From the NCBI RefSeq assembly GCF_033958435.1, contig NC_134152.1, positions 17,408,001 through 17,472,000 of the forward strand: a DNA stretch of 64,000 nt. The letters run 5' to 3'. The position numbers and the translations under genes are program-made. Position 1 is the stretch's first letter, and each line of letters starts with the position of its first letter. Positions 44,600 to 55,041 of this stretch are shown here, one piece after another. The notes beneath the pieces were generated by a model. That model did no database searches. It was not told the DNA's origin and saw only the letters and a list, made by a program, of their open reading frames with translations. The DNA comes from Carettochelys insculpta. Its lineage: Eukaryota > Chordata > Testudines > Carettochelyidae.

Positions 44600-45191
44600 T
44601 CAGTTTATATACTTCAGAGACCAGGTGGGACAGGGCCATGATGGGGATGTGCATGCCATCTATTGACCCACTGCAGTTAGGAAGCCCCTGGGCAGCAAAG
44701 CCATCCACTGTTGCCTGTGCATCTCCCAGGGTCATGGTATTCCTGAAGAGATGCTGACAGATTGCATGGGCCAACTGCATCACCACAGACCCCACGGAGG
44801 ATCTGCCCATCCCAAACTGATTTGCCACTGACCAGTAACAGCTGGAAATTGCGAACTTCCACAGTGTGATTGCCACTCACTTCTGAACTATTAAAGCCAG
44901 GTTCATTCTTGTATTACTGTGCTTCAGGGAGGGGGCCAGCACATCATAAAGTTCCATAAAAGTGGACTTGCACATGAGAAATGTCTGCACTCACTGCTGG
45001 TCCTCCCAGGACTCCAAAATTATGTGGTCCCACCAGTGTCTGCTGATCTCACAAGTCCAAAACTGCCACTCCCCTGCCACCAGTGCATAAAGGGCATCCA
45101 GCAGCTGTCAGTTCTTAGACTGCAGTTGGGAGATTTGCTCTTTCAAACTGACATCAGTGTCACTGAAGTAATGAAAGGGCCTGACAATCAG
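44600..45191 (-). pseudogene. Harbinger transposase remnant, N-terminal to first catalytic Asp
   Basis: Reading minus, the order parallels the intact-length gene at 36250: SRHWWDHIILESWEDQQ, VQTFLMCKSTFMELYDVLAP, SLKHSNTRMNLAL, VAITLWKFAISSCYWSVANQF, GMGRSSVGSVVMQLAHAI, then TVDGFAAQGLPNCSGSIDGMHIPI with the first catalytic Asp (SIDG). It stops being recognisable right after HIPI; the second Asp and Glu are absent and the MITE-like terminus follows. At least three in-frame stops occur. Unlike the 35.9-kb gene, VVMQLAHAI is continuous, so no intron lies at that point. The protein has clearly diverged from the 35.9-kb one, so it is a different Harbinger lineage. Confidence 0.82.
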
Positions 45192-45197
45192 GCTTGG

Positions 45198-46064
45198 TGT
45201 AAGACTAAAGGCCTAGAACAATGGTCAATGCCTAGCTAAAGCACCTCAAGCCTGAATAACAGAAGGTTAAAGAAAAAGCTGTGAGTAAGGTAGATTCTGC
45301 TCACAGGCATTTGGCAGAGACAGGGCTGATCAGAACATTACTCCAAAGTGCTAAGCAGTCCATGATACACATAAACAGATTCTGCTTGGCACCATGCACT
45401 CCCCATATCTTCCCCATAGATAACAGCTTAGTACCAGGTACATTCCGACCCAAGTTCAGGAAAAGGTAATGACAACATGACAGATAGTAACAGAGAGTAA
45501 GCCGTGCTAGTCTATACATTATCAAAACAAAAAGCAGTCAAGTAGCACTTTAAAGACTAGCAAAATAGTTTATTAGGTGAGCTTTCGTGGGACATACCAC
45601 TTCTTCAGACCATATCCAGATCATGACAGATAGTTTTGTTTTGATGGTACCACCGCTATCCCCCAAGTTAATGGTTAGATCTAGTTTCATTGGGTGGGCA
45701 TCAATGTATTACAATTAGGGGGTTGTACCTGGATATGTAACTTGTTTATACCTGTGTATAAAAGTGTGTGTAACAGGCGCTCTGTCAAGTGACTTAGGGG
45801 ATGACGGAGCACCCTTGCTGTCAAATGAGTCGTGTCCATTGTCACATACCAATGTAAACTGTTAAGTCATATCGGAGACTCATGAAGGTGTTGGAGCCCA
45901 TGAACTATTGACAATAAACCTGGTTCCTGTTCCTTCCTACCTTGCCTGATTGGTGGTTCCTGGGGGCTCTCTGAGGTGTGCAGTGCTGGCTAACTGCAGA
46001 GTCTATACTTCTGTCCAAAAAGAGTACATGCATGAGGCCAAGGTGATTGGCATCGAATAGAACA
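45198..46064 (+). mobile_element. Solo LTR (endogenous retrovirus-like) with 6-bp target duplication
   Basis: Starts TGTAAGACTAAAGG and ends GAATAGAACA, so it has the TG...CA ends of an LTR. GCTTGG at 45192-45197 and again at 46065-46070 is the apparent target duplication. Inside are a TATA-like GTGTATAAAAGTG (about 45755), a polyadenylation signal GACAATAAACC (about 45910) and a following GGTTCCTGGGGGCTCTCTGAG. There is no internal viral coding sequence, so recombination between two LTRs probably left this one. Without the PLE insert and its duplicated flank it would be about 721 bp. I cannot tell the class of retroelement from the LTR alone. Confidence 0.78.
45489..45621 (-). mobile_element. 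PLE tail inserted in the LTR, 13-bp target duplication
   Basis: A 133-bp insert with CGTGCTAGTCTATAC, GCACTTTAAAGACTAGCAAAA and GAGCTTTCGTGGGACATACC in minus orientation, matching the end of the PLE at 49580-51075. CATGACAGATAGT is repeated exactly at 45476-45488 and 45622-45634. It is a very short reverse-transcribed copy. Confidence 0.85.
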
Positions 46065-46554
46065 GCTTGGACGTCTGAACACTATTCCAGTAGAGACAGC
46101 CAACTACAATGATCATCATCATTATGATAGTGAACCATCACTGAGCTTTGTAATTGAAGGCAAAATTGCACAACAGCTAGTGTGGTTGCTGAAACAATGT
46201 GTGATATGAGTTGAAGCATTTGTGGATCCATGCTTGCACTGGAATCCTGCAGGAGGAAATGGCATGATCTCCAGTTCATTTTCACGTGGTTACTGGTGCT
46301 CTGAATTCTGGGACAGCGCTTTGCATTCTGGGATTCAAACATGAAACTCCCACAAGCAACCTGGGTGAAGGCACTGTGGGATAGGTACCCACAATGCACT
46401 GCTCCTCTGTCGAACTTGCACAGGGCAATGGGGATGCAGAAACTTGACACAGAAAAAAGGTGGGTTGAATTTCAAGAAGCTTTGTGGACACTTAATTCAA
46501 ATTCATAATAACGAGGTTAAATAAGCAAATTTATCTTCCAATATAGACATAGCC

Positions 46555-49500
46555 TAGGTCTCATTCTTCTGATAAGCCCAACCTTCAGCTGGCTGTATTT
46601 CAGGGCATATGCGTGCATATGTATGTGCATGCATATGTATGTACAATGGTAGCATAAAGCCACCTCATCCCCAATGCCTCCTGAATTATTCAGGATCACC
46701 CAGGATCAGGAGCACTATTAGTATATGTTATTTGCATTGATGAAGTGCCCAAAGGTCCCAAGCAAGATCACTGTGTTAGTTATTGGACAGTCAGATAGGA
46801 AGACACAGCCCCTGCCCTTAAGAACTTATACTGTAATGTAACTTAAGGCCAAATATATATATAAAAATATGAAAAATAAGGGTGAGAGAAAGCAACATTA
46901 AAGTCCAAGCAATTATATGACCTGCATGTGTTCATTCCTCTTGCAGAGCTCTCAACAGGATGCCATCCCAGTGGCAACCTGGGGCACCTGGATTCAAGGC
47001 TTCATTCCCTGTGTCTCCTGCAGGGGCTCAGGTGATCCTGTTTTCACTTCTGATCTGGGGCTTCTTTCAGGACTGGGGAACCCATGTTCCTTGAGGGAAT
47101 CCCAGACTGGCTGGGGGTCCCCGCTTTAATCTGTCCCTGGCATTACTAGCAGCTAGGAGCCCCCAGCTAGGGTACTAGCAGCAGCATGCAGGAGAGCCTA
47201 TCCACCGGCATGACCTTCCTCTAACTGCAGGAAGCTGGGAAGGTGCTGCCTTGAAAGGGTGGCTGTCTTGGAACCCCCATCAACTACTATACAACCCCCA
47301 TCCACGATCCCATTTGGGTCCCAACCAGTGTAAGCTGTAAACTGAGTGCTTCAGCAGCTGCTCAGAAGAAATTCAGCTACTGCCCAGCTAATTTAGCAGA
47401 GTGCTTGCAGCCACCCACAGCCAGCAGTACGCGTTTCCATTGGTGGTGCACAGTGACTCATGCTTTGGTGCACATAACAAACTTTATTCTGCCCTTGGAT
47501 GGAAAAAAAATTAGAAGGAACGCTGGGCAGAACCCCCAGTTACAACACATCTGAACATTGCAACACTGACCAATTTTAAAAGCCTTTGGCCATGAAACTG
47601 ACCAGAAAATTGTGATTTTGGTAGGAGCCTAGTTATGACATATGTGTAGCTAAAGGGCCTAAAACCAGCCTCCCTGCTCCTGGGGCTTCTGCAAATGTCC
47701 ACCTGTGGACGTGAATAGTCAAGGATAGACATTGGGATCCACAGGGCTCTGCTCCCAAGAGATATCAGGCAATGGAGAAGAGTGTGACCCCAACACTTCC
47801 GGGAGCCAGCAGCTCATGCCAGCAGCTCCCCCAAATAATATAGCAGCACCACTCCCAGCCCTGTTGCCAGTGGGGCTGTAAAACCCCAGATGGATGATGG
47901 TGCAGCTATGAGCAGGGCTGATGTACTTACAGACATGCTGCTGAGGGGAGCTGCCAGCATGGGGCACTGGTTCCCAGGCAGAACAAGACCATGCTGCTCT
48001 TTATTGGCAACAGTGTCTTTTGGGAGTAGAACCCTCTGGATCCCTATGTCTTTCTGCGGATAGCTACATCCACAGCTAAACACAGGCAACTTTTCAATTA
48101 TTTAAATCTAGATAAAATTAAACGAATAACTGTGCATGGAGGTGATTTTACATCACTTACAATATTGTGTGCTGTTCAATATAAAGAAATATCACCTGTT
48201 ACAGGAGGCACTTCAGCCTACCTATCATTAGATGCCTAATTTGTCGGAGTTTACTGAATAAATTCTTAAAGGACTGGAGAGGACAGAGTCATTGCAGACT
48301 AAATCTGCTAATCACAGACATCACAAGGACGACACATAATCAGAAAGAAGAGATTAAGTAGAAAATATACCTGAGGCACTATCCTTGCTGTAAGCAAATT
48401 TAGGAGATTTGCTGTAGATAAAGTGATGTGAGAGTGGTGCATGTCACAGATTAATCTTGTTAATAATCGAATCTTCAGCAGCCATTGTCCGACCATTCAA
48501 TCATTCTTCTTGTTTAAGTTATTATCTTCTGGAAAGTAAAGTGGATTGGGCACACTTATGGCAAACTATTTGTCTTTAAGCTATAGCCATAGTGAATTTC
48601 TTACCTTGACTGTGAACTCTGTCAGACAAGATCTAAAAGGTTCTCTTTCTGCTGCAAGCACGTTCCATGTGGTGAAAAATCTCAGACCTCACACTGGTGT
48701 ATTTTGCACTGGACTAGGAACAATGATGTAACTAAACCAGTGCAAACCTCTAGAGAAGTTATACTGCATCCATATAAAAATGACTTCCATGAGTGCACGT
48801 TATGTTGGCGTCAAAGCCTCACCCAAGGCACTTTTTACCATAGTGCAAAGTGTCTTTGTTAGGAGTTTGCAGGGGGATAGCAATCTTTGTGTAGTTATGA
48901 AGGTATCAGAAAGCTCCAGTGTAGACAAGAACTTCAAAGACCCTGCTTTCTGCCACAAAGGAAGCAGATTCCTCTTGAAAGATACTGTGGTATTGTGGCA
49001 TTAACTGGTTTACATTCACATGATGTTGGTATTCACTTTAAAAGCCTAGCCTCCTTACTTAATTTTAAAGATGATGTTTGAAATGGAAAACACTATTTGG
49101 AATTCACCTTTGCAAATATCAGGAGAAATGTGAAAAGGGTTAATGCATTCAATCAAATTCTGTGATTCTGTGAAATACATTGTGTCCTAGAAATATAATT
49201 GAAAAATGTCTGTCTGAACTGCCAGATGTGGTGGTCCTCAATAAACATGTTAATGAAGACTTTTAACTCCTAGTCTGGTAAAACAATCAAATATGTATAA
49301 ACAGAAGATCTTCAATTATACAAAATGATGCTAGCTATGAATGAGATTGTGAACCCCTTACTTGTAATGGTGAGCAATTATTCATTCAAGGAGTTCTACT
49401 AAATTCCCAGTGTGAGGAAAGGAGCCACATATATAGCCCTGTGAAGGGACACCTTTGGAACATGGGCTATGACGAAGGAAAAAGCTCATACAATGGAGTG

Positions 49501-49579
49501 AGGGAGAGAGAAGCCAACCTTAAAATTTACAATTGTTTCTCAGAGGCCAGGCCACCGCTAGAGATGCCTATCACCTGGT
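46555..49579. other. No recognisable gene or clear repeat (3 kb)
   Basis: A GCATATGTATGT(G) array lies at 46608-46642. The 91- and 82-codon minus-strand frames at 47719-48089 show no domain. This is the longest stretch where I saw no transposon; it could hold regulatory sequence or repeats too decayed to see. Confidence 0.35.
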
Positions 49580-49583
49580 TGTT

Positions 49584-50060
49584 CTCCCCCACAATTATTT
49601 CCGATTTGGGGACAATTTATACCTCCAGATTAGTGGAACTGCTATGGGCACCAGCATGGCCCCACAATATGCTAATATATTTATGGCTGACCTAGAACAA
49701 TGATTCCTCAGCTCTCGTCCCCTATTATCCCTCCTCAACTTAAAATACATTAATGACATCTTTATGATTTGGACCCATGGTATAAAGACTCTAGAAAAAT
49801 TCCACAGAGACTTTAACAATGTGCACCCCACCATCAACTTATGCCTCGACCACTTCACATGAGAAATACATTTCCTGGACACTACAGTACAAATCAAGGA
49901 TGGCCTGATCAGGACCACACTCTACCAGAAACCCACTGACCACTATACTTACCTACACGCTTCTAGCTTTCACTCTACATACAACAAGATCCATTGGTTA
50001 CAGTCAAGCCCTTAGGTACAACTGCATTTGCTCTGATCCTACTGACACAGACCAAAAACT
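49584..50060 (+). pseudogene. PLE reverse transcriptase fragment
   Basis: In one frame: [22 protein letters not shown] (49632-49697), the diagnostic motif of Penelope RTs; then TGA at 49701-49703; then LKYINDIFMIW, the catalytic box, in which the usual first Asp of the DD pair is Asn; then EIHFLDTTVQ and TLYQKPTDHYTYLHASSFH, the conserved region after the active site. More stops follow. In live elements this domain copies the element RNA at the nicked target. The Asp-to-Asn change and the stops both disable it. Confidence 0.88.
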
Positions 50061-50337
50061 ACAAGATCTCTACCAAATATGCATAAACCTGAATTACCCA
50101 CCAGGAGAAGTAAAAAAACAAATTGACAGGGCCAGACGAATACCCAGAAACCAGCTACTTCAAGATAGGCCCATAAAAACCAACAACAGAACACCGCTGG
50201 TCACTACCTACAGCCCCCAACTCAAACCACTGCAATGCATTATTAAAGACCTACAACCCATCCTTAATCAGGATGCCACACTCCAGAAGGCCCTAGGTGA
50301 CTGGCCTGTTCTCTCCTACAGACAACGCCCCAGCCTT

Positions 50338-50856
50338 ATGAGGATTCTCACCAGCAACCACAGACTATACCACAATAATACCAATCCTGGAACTTTTCCT
50401 TGCAACGAGCCCTGTTGCCAGCTTTGTCCACATATCTATTCTGGAGATACCATCGCTGGACCTAACCAGGTTCTTCAAAGGCTCACGGACACATTCTCAT
50501 GTTCCTCTACTAACAGCATATATGCCATCATGTGCCAGCAATGCCCACATACTTTGTATATAGGACAAATGGTAAACACACTTGGACAAAGAATGAATGG
50601 GCACAAAACAGACATCAAAAAGCTCTTAACTCACAAGCCTGCCAGCCAGCACTTTAATGGAGTGGGCCGTTCTGTTAAAGACCTGAAAGTCTGTGTTTTA
50701 CTGAAAAGGAACTTTAGGAATCAGCTGCAAAGAAAGAGTGCCAAGCTCTCTTTTATATTCAAATTTGACACATTAACATGTGGTTTGAACTGGGATGCCA
50801 ATTACCTGGGTCATTATATGGACTCTTTCACATACCTTGTTTTATCAGACTCTTGA
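50338..50856 (+). pseudogene. PLE GIY-YIG endonuclease remnant, catalytic Glu lost
   Basis: An open stretch of 172 codons, in a different frame from the RT. Visible features: PCNEPCCQLCPH at residues 21-32; the GIY-like strand SIYAIMC at 60-66; LYIGQ at 73-77; Arg85 in QRMNGHK. At the position of the metal-binding Glu the residue is Gln104 (ASQHFNGVG, where the copy at 32206-33015 has GEHFNLPGH). That change alone would be expected to abolish cleavage. Reading continues upstream of the first Met, so the start is not natural. Confidence 0.85.
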
Positions 50857-51075
50857 CTTCCCTGCTTCCTACTGCCCCTCTGCTCTTCTGATTTGCCCAC
50901 CTTGATTACAATTTTTCTGATTTGTCCACCTTTAACATTTTTCACTCTCTGTGCCTTAAATATTGAGTCTGTTCTGGTATGGCTGTGGTCTGAAGAAGTG
51001 GATCTATCCCACAAAAGCTCACCACCTAATAAATTATTTTGTTTATAAATAAAATAAAGTGCTACTGAACTTCTT

Positions 51076-51652
51076 TTTTGTTCTGGTTGAAAAAAATATT
51101 TCTATGAAAGAAATCACATGAAGCAAATTCATTCAAAATCCAAAACAAAATTGTTTCATATGGAAGGGACATTTTGTTTCATTCAAATATTCAAAAACCA
51201 GAAAGAAATAAAATATCAATTTGAATACAAAATATTTGTTTTATTTTTAAAGTTTTGTTTCACAATTAAGCAAAATGTTCATTGTTACAAAATAATACAA
51301 AATACAAAATAAAACAAAATACAAAATAAAAAAGATTTTTTCATGAAAATGCATTTTTAATAAAAAAGCTGACAAATGTTGATCAGCTTTAATGTTCGTC
51401 TTTGTATTTTTAGCCTACTTATGTAAATATTCAGCTTTATTTTATTATCTGTGCTTATGCTCTTAGTTTTCAATCCGATGTGAAATCTACTTATCTTTAT
51501 TCAGGATAACTAGAGTTAATAGCAAAAAATATTTGTTTGGAGATGACGAATACTCACAGATGTTCATGAGGGATAGACACGGATACCTGTTATACTCTGG
51601 AAGCAAAAGAGAGATAATCTGAGCAGACTACGAAAGTAAATGGACTGTAGGG
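51076..51652. other. AT-rich spacer with simple AAAATACAAAAT repeat
   Basis: 51280-51335 repeats ACAAAATACAAAATAAA-like units. No gene. Confidence 0.5.
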
Positions 51653-51966
51653 CTATGTCTAGACAGCAGGAGCTATTCCAAGGTATAGTGGTATCCTGAA
51701 ATAGCTGCCCATGTCTATGCAACTTGCCTGTTGTCTCGAAACAGTTTTCGAGATAATGGGCACACTATTCCAGCACCCCTGAATACCTCATCACAGGAGT
51801 ACAGAGAAGCCTCGAAATAGGGCTTTATTTCAGAATGGGGCACCATTTAGACAGTGCCACATGCCAAAATAGCCTATTTTGAAATCCACTTGAAATAAGC
51901 TATGAAATTTGCTTAGCGCAAACTGCATAGATTATTTCAAGGTTAGGGCACCATCTAGACCTAGCT
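51653..51966. mobile_element. Harbinger-type MITE
   Basis: Left end GGCTATGTCTAGACAGCAGG, right end (minus) AGCTAGGTCTAGATGGTGCCC. Inside are GTCTCGAAACAGTTTTCGAGA, CTCGAAATAGGGCTTTATTTC and AATAGCCTATTTTGAAAT. Length about 314 bp; no coding capacity. Confidence 0.72.
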
Positions 51967-52795
51967 TATCACTCCTCCTCAAAAGCTGAGGCAAAGCTGG
52001 TTTGGGCAAGTAGAAACAGAGAGACCTGCTACTCGTGAGTAGGCATCCTATTCTACTAAAGAAATCAGAATATTTCAATTATCACACCTTTAGCAAGAAG
52101 TCATATTTGAAACAAGCTCAGTGTTTCAAGACAGTATTCTGAATGTTAGCCTCTTAACTGAAGTTGAACAACAAACCCTTTTCTCATCCTGTGAGAATCT
52201 TCAAGATTTCAAAACTGCAAAATCTTGAAATAATCATGAATTTCACAAAATTATAATCCACCCCAAAACAACTGGATTGGATCACTCACTATATTTTGTT
52301 TTAATAACTTTAAAAGTTTTCAAAATGCTACGTTATGTTTTGATCATTTTAAACCAAATGGGGAGGTTCATTTTAACAATCATTTCCCGCTAACAGGTTT
52401 GATTTTGAGAAACACATTTTCTGATGAAAAATGTTTGAAAAATTCCTGTTCAGCTCTACACTTAACTTCCCTCTGGCACAATTTGCCTTTCTGCAAAGAC
52501 ACAAATGTTACAAAGTTTAATTAATATTTGTAAGGATGGTTATTTTTATGCCGTGTAGTAACATGAACTTTGCCGGTTCATGACTATGTCAGAGGTGGGT
52601 ATTGTGGACAGCATCTAAACATCCTTTATTATATTTGCTGTTTTCAGAATGTGGTAGTAAGAAGGAGGAAATACAGTCAAACAGAGGGGATATATGAAAC
52701 ATTAAAATAGCAGTTTTAATCTGGCTTCTTGAAAAGAAATATATCCTGGAGGCAATGAGCATAAGATCCAAAACAGCCCACATGTTTACATAGGA
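51967..52795. other. No recognisable gene or repeat
   Basis: AT-rich; nothing supportable. Confidence 0.4.
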
Positions 52796-53235
52796 ACATA
52801 CAATTTATAGGATTAGAAGGAACGTCTTGGATTATGTCCAATACCTAGAGGCCTGCACAGATACAAAATTGGTATTCGCATCCACAACACATCTGCAAAA
52901 ATGGTCCATGCATATCCACATCCACAGATTAGGATACCGGATGATACAAAACAAATATCTGCAAATTTGCAGAGTTCTAGAGACAAAATTTGTATCTGCA
53001 TCTGCAACTGTACCCACAAAAGTGAGTCATGGACATCCACATCCACAGATGGGACACACATGGATACAAAGCAGATATCCACAGATTTGCAGGGCTTTAC
53101 CAATACCCTGCTATCACAGGAAACCCCATCGTACAATTCCATTAATACCTTATCAAGTTCCATCTTAAAATTATTTGGGATATTTTCTTCCACTTCTCCT
53201 ACTGGAGGCTATTTCAAATCTTCACTTCTCTGATG
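52796..53235 (-). mobile_element. Old CR1 3' fragment interrupted by a tandem repeat
   Basis: The left flank TAGGATTAGAAGGAACGTC and the right flank CATCTTAAAATTATTTGGGA with CTTCTCCTACTGGAGGCTATTTC resemble the 3' part of a CR1 in minus orientation. They are separated by the tandem repeat at 52850-53095. Confidence 0.45.
52850..53095. repeat. Two tandem units of about 125 bp
   Basis: Each unit runs from ACAAAATTGGTATTCGCATC (or ACAAAATTTGTATCTGCATC) through CATATCCACATCCACAGATT (or CATCCACATCCACAGATGGG) to AATATCTGCAAATTTGCAGAG (or GATATCCACAGATTTGCAGGG). The units are clearly related but have diverged. Confidence 0.8.
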
Positions 53236-54234
53236 GTTTGAATCCATCCTTCTAATTTGGGCCTGAATTTTATTCATTCAGTTCAATGCTTCATTTTCTT
53301 CATACAATGTCTGAAAGGTTGAGAAATTAAGAGAGTGGGGTAAAGCCAGAGATATGGTTGGAGGAATGAATGTTCATGTCTGAAATAACTAACACTTTCC
53401 CATTTTGAACTTTTCAGGGTTTTTTGAGCCTGGTAACAGTATAGTATAGTATTGACTGGCATCCTAGAGTACTAATTGAGATTGCTGTAAGTTATTGAGA
53501 TCTGTGACCATCAAGCAGCAAAAGTGTTTGTTCCTTAAGTAATTCTTCCTCCCATATTCCTCCAACATTGTTAAATCTGTCATCGAAATCTGTTATTTAC
53601 TCTACGCTGGCCACAGAGTCACTTGGAGCTTCTCTCTGCTAGCAGATGGACTGACATCACAGCAAACCAATTATCCCTAGCCTCACCCCAGTGCTCGCCT
53701 CTCCAGCAAGGGCCCTCGACTTTATTTAAATCAATTGTTTAATGCTGGGTTTTATTAATTCAGTTTTGAGCATCCTCACCTTCCCACAGGCTCCCCACAA
53801 AATCAACTTACTGCTGCCACACACAGGTTGCCAAAACTGACTTGTATCAATGTCATATCCCAGAGCTCCCTGAGCTCTATAGTATTCTGTGTATTTTCAC
53901 TTGTGCAACATGGGAAAAAATGCCCTGCAAGTGGCTGTTGGTATCTGACGCTATCTTCCTACATTTAGTTTCCCACATTTCCTTTCCCTCATTCCCGTGC
54001 AAGTTAACCAAATGTCCCTTTTTCCAGACAGAATCTGGCTTGCCTGGATAAGAGATGTGCTTTTTTTAAGTGAGGGGAGTGGAGGGGTAGTAAAGCAGAT
54101 AGCAAAGGTTAGAAATAAGATTTTGGGCATCCCAAAGGACAGGTTTTGACACCAGGATGCAAAAGTACTGGAGCACATGCTTGATACTGAGTGAGGAGGA
54201 AGGGTCACATAAACTGAGGGGAACCCTTAACATC
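53236..54234. other. No recognisable gene or repeat
   Basis: No supported feature. A short ATAGTATAGTATTG run lies at about 53443. Confidence 0.4.
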
Positions 54235-54390
54235 AGCAGGGCCAAAAGGCACTGTGGGCCCAGTGGAAAGGCTTGGATCTGGATTTAGACCTCTGGTAAA
54301 GAAGATCCTCAGATCAAGAATTCTGTCTCAAAGGCCAGCCACTCTAGTGACAAATGTCTGAGTGTGCACGAACAACAGAGCTACAGGCTG
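54235..54390 (+). repeat. Degenerate repeat copy 1
   Basis: Contains GGATCTGGATTTAGACCTCTGG, AAGATCCTCAGATCAAGAATT and CCACTCTAGTGACAAATGTC. Related copies lie at 54765-54890 and 56315-56440, and the TCTAGTGACAAA word recurs at 55033. Confidence 0.65.
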
Positions 54391-54764
54391 CTGTGCAAAC
54401 ACCCTTGCACCCACTCCTTTCCAGCCAGCATTCCACATAGAAGACCAGGAGGGAGCCTGAGACTCTCCGGGCCCTCAAGGAATCAGCTGGAGGGGTGCCA
54501 GGAGCCACCCTGTGGCAACAAGAGGCGGGTCCCTCCTGGACTGGGCCCAAGGTGCAGACCCTCCTAAGCCTGTGGGGCATGGAGGAGCTACTCCAAGACC
54601 CCAAAGCAAAGCACAGTAATGCCCAAGTCTAGGCTGGATGGCCACCACCCTGACAGAATAAGGCCACCGCCTGCTGCATCATGAAGTGCAGGTGAATGTG
54701 AAGGAGCTCCAGCAAGGCTATATTTGGGCCCAGGATGCTGTCCCTGACACTCCAGAGCAGGATC
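54391..54764. other. No gene; unassigned
   Basis: GC-richer than the surroundings. Overlapping short frames on both strands carry no domain. Confidence 0.35.
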
Positions 54765-55041
54765 CACCACCTGGATCTGGGTTTAGACCTCCTGGCAAAG
54801 GAGATCCTCAGAACAAAAATTTTCATCCTTGCACCCACTCCAAAATCTAGAAATGTATGTGTAAGCAGACACAAGCAAAACATTGGAAATGCAATGGATC
54901 ATCAAATCCATTATGGCTCGGTTGGTTGCTGCAAGCCTTACTTGGACAACTGTGCTAATTGTAGAGCTGCTACATTGCCTTCAATGGCCTTTGGATCAAG
55001 CCCAAAAAAATTTGGTCCCTAAGGACAGTCATTCTAGTGAC
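54765..55041 (+). repeat. Degenerate repeat copy 2
   Basis: GGATCTGGGTTTAGACCTCCTGG, GAGATCCTCAGAACAAAAATT, TTGCACCCACTCCAAAATC and TAGAAATGTATGTGTAAGC, then, near the end, GTCATTCTAGTGACAAAG. The CR1 at 55042 is inserted directly after it. Confidence 0.65.

Larger units (their letters stand above)
44403..46554. mobile_element. Harbinger element split by an LTR insertion
   Basis: The left end GGCTTGTCTACACTTGTCCC begins a subterminal region (to about 44590) like the palindromic MITEs: ACTTCGAAGGGGGCATG, AGTGCTGTGGTGAATACGCAG. The right end, AATATAGACATAGCC, closes a region sharing CAATGGGGATGCAGAAAC with the window start. Between them lies a minus-strand transposase remnant, and upstream of it a promoter-like stretch that includes CTGTGGGATAGGTACCCACA. 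An LTR (45198-46064) sits within, its 6-bp target duplication being Harbinger sequence. The transposase 3' half and the second gene are missing, so it was internally deleted. Confidence 0.72.
49580..51075 (+). mobile_element. Penelope-like element, 5'-truncated, with RT and endonuclease remnants
   Basis: Begins within the RT at [15 protein letters not shown], continues through the RT catalytic region, a linker with many stops, the Cys/His cluster and the GIY-YIG domain, and ends in the PLE 3' tail: GTGGTCTGAAGAAGTGG, CACAAAAGCTCACCACC, TAATAAATTATTTTG and AAAGTGCTACTG. It belongs to the same subfamily as the solo tail at 45489-45621, not to the one at 63042-63541. Confidence 0.9.

Noticed and set aside
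45198..46064. Provirus with coding genes
   Set aside because: Only LTR-type sequence is present; no gag, pol or env similarity on either side.
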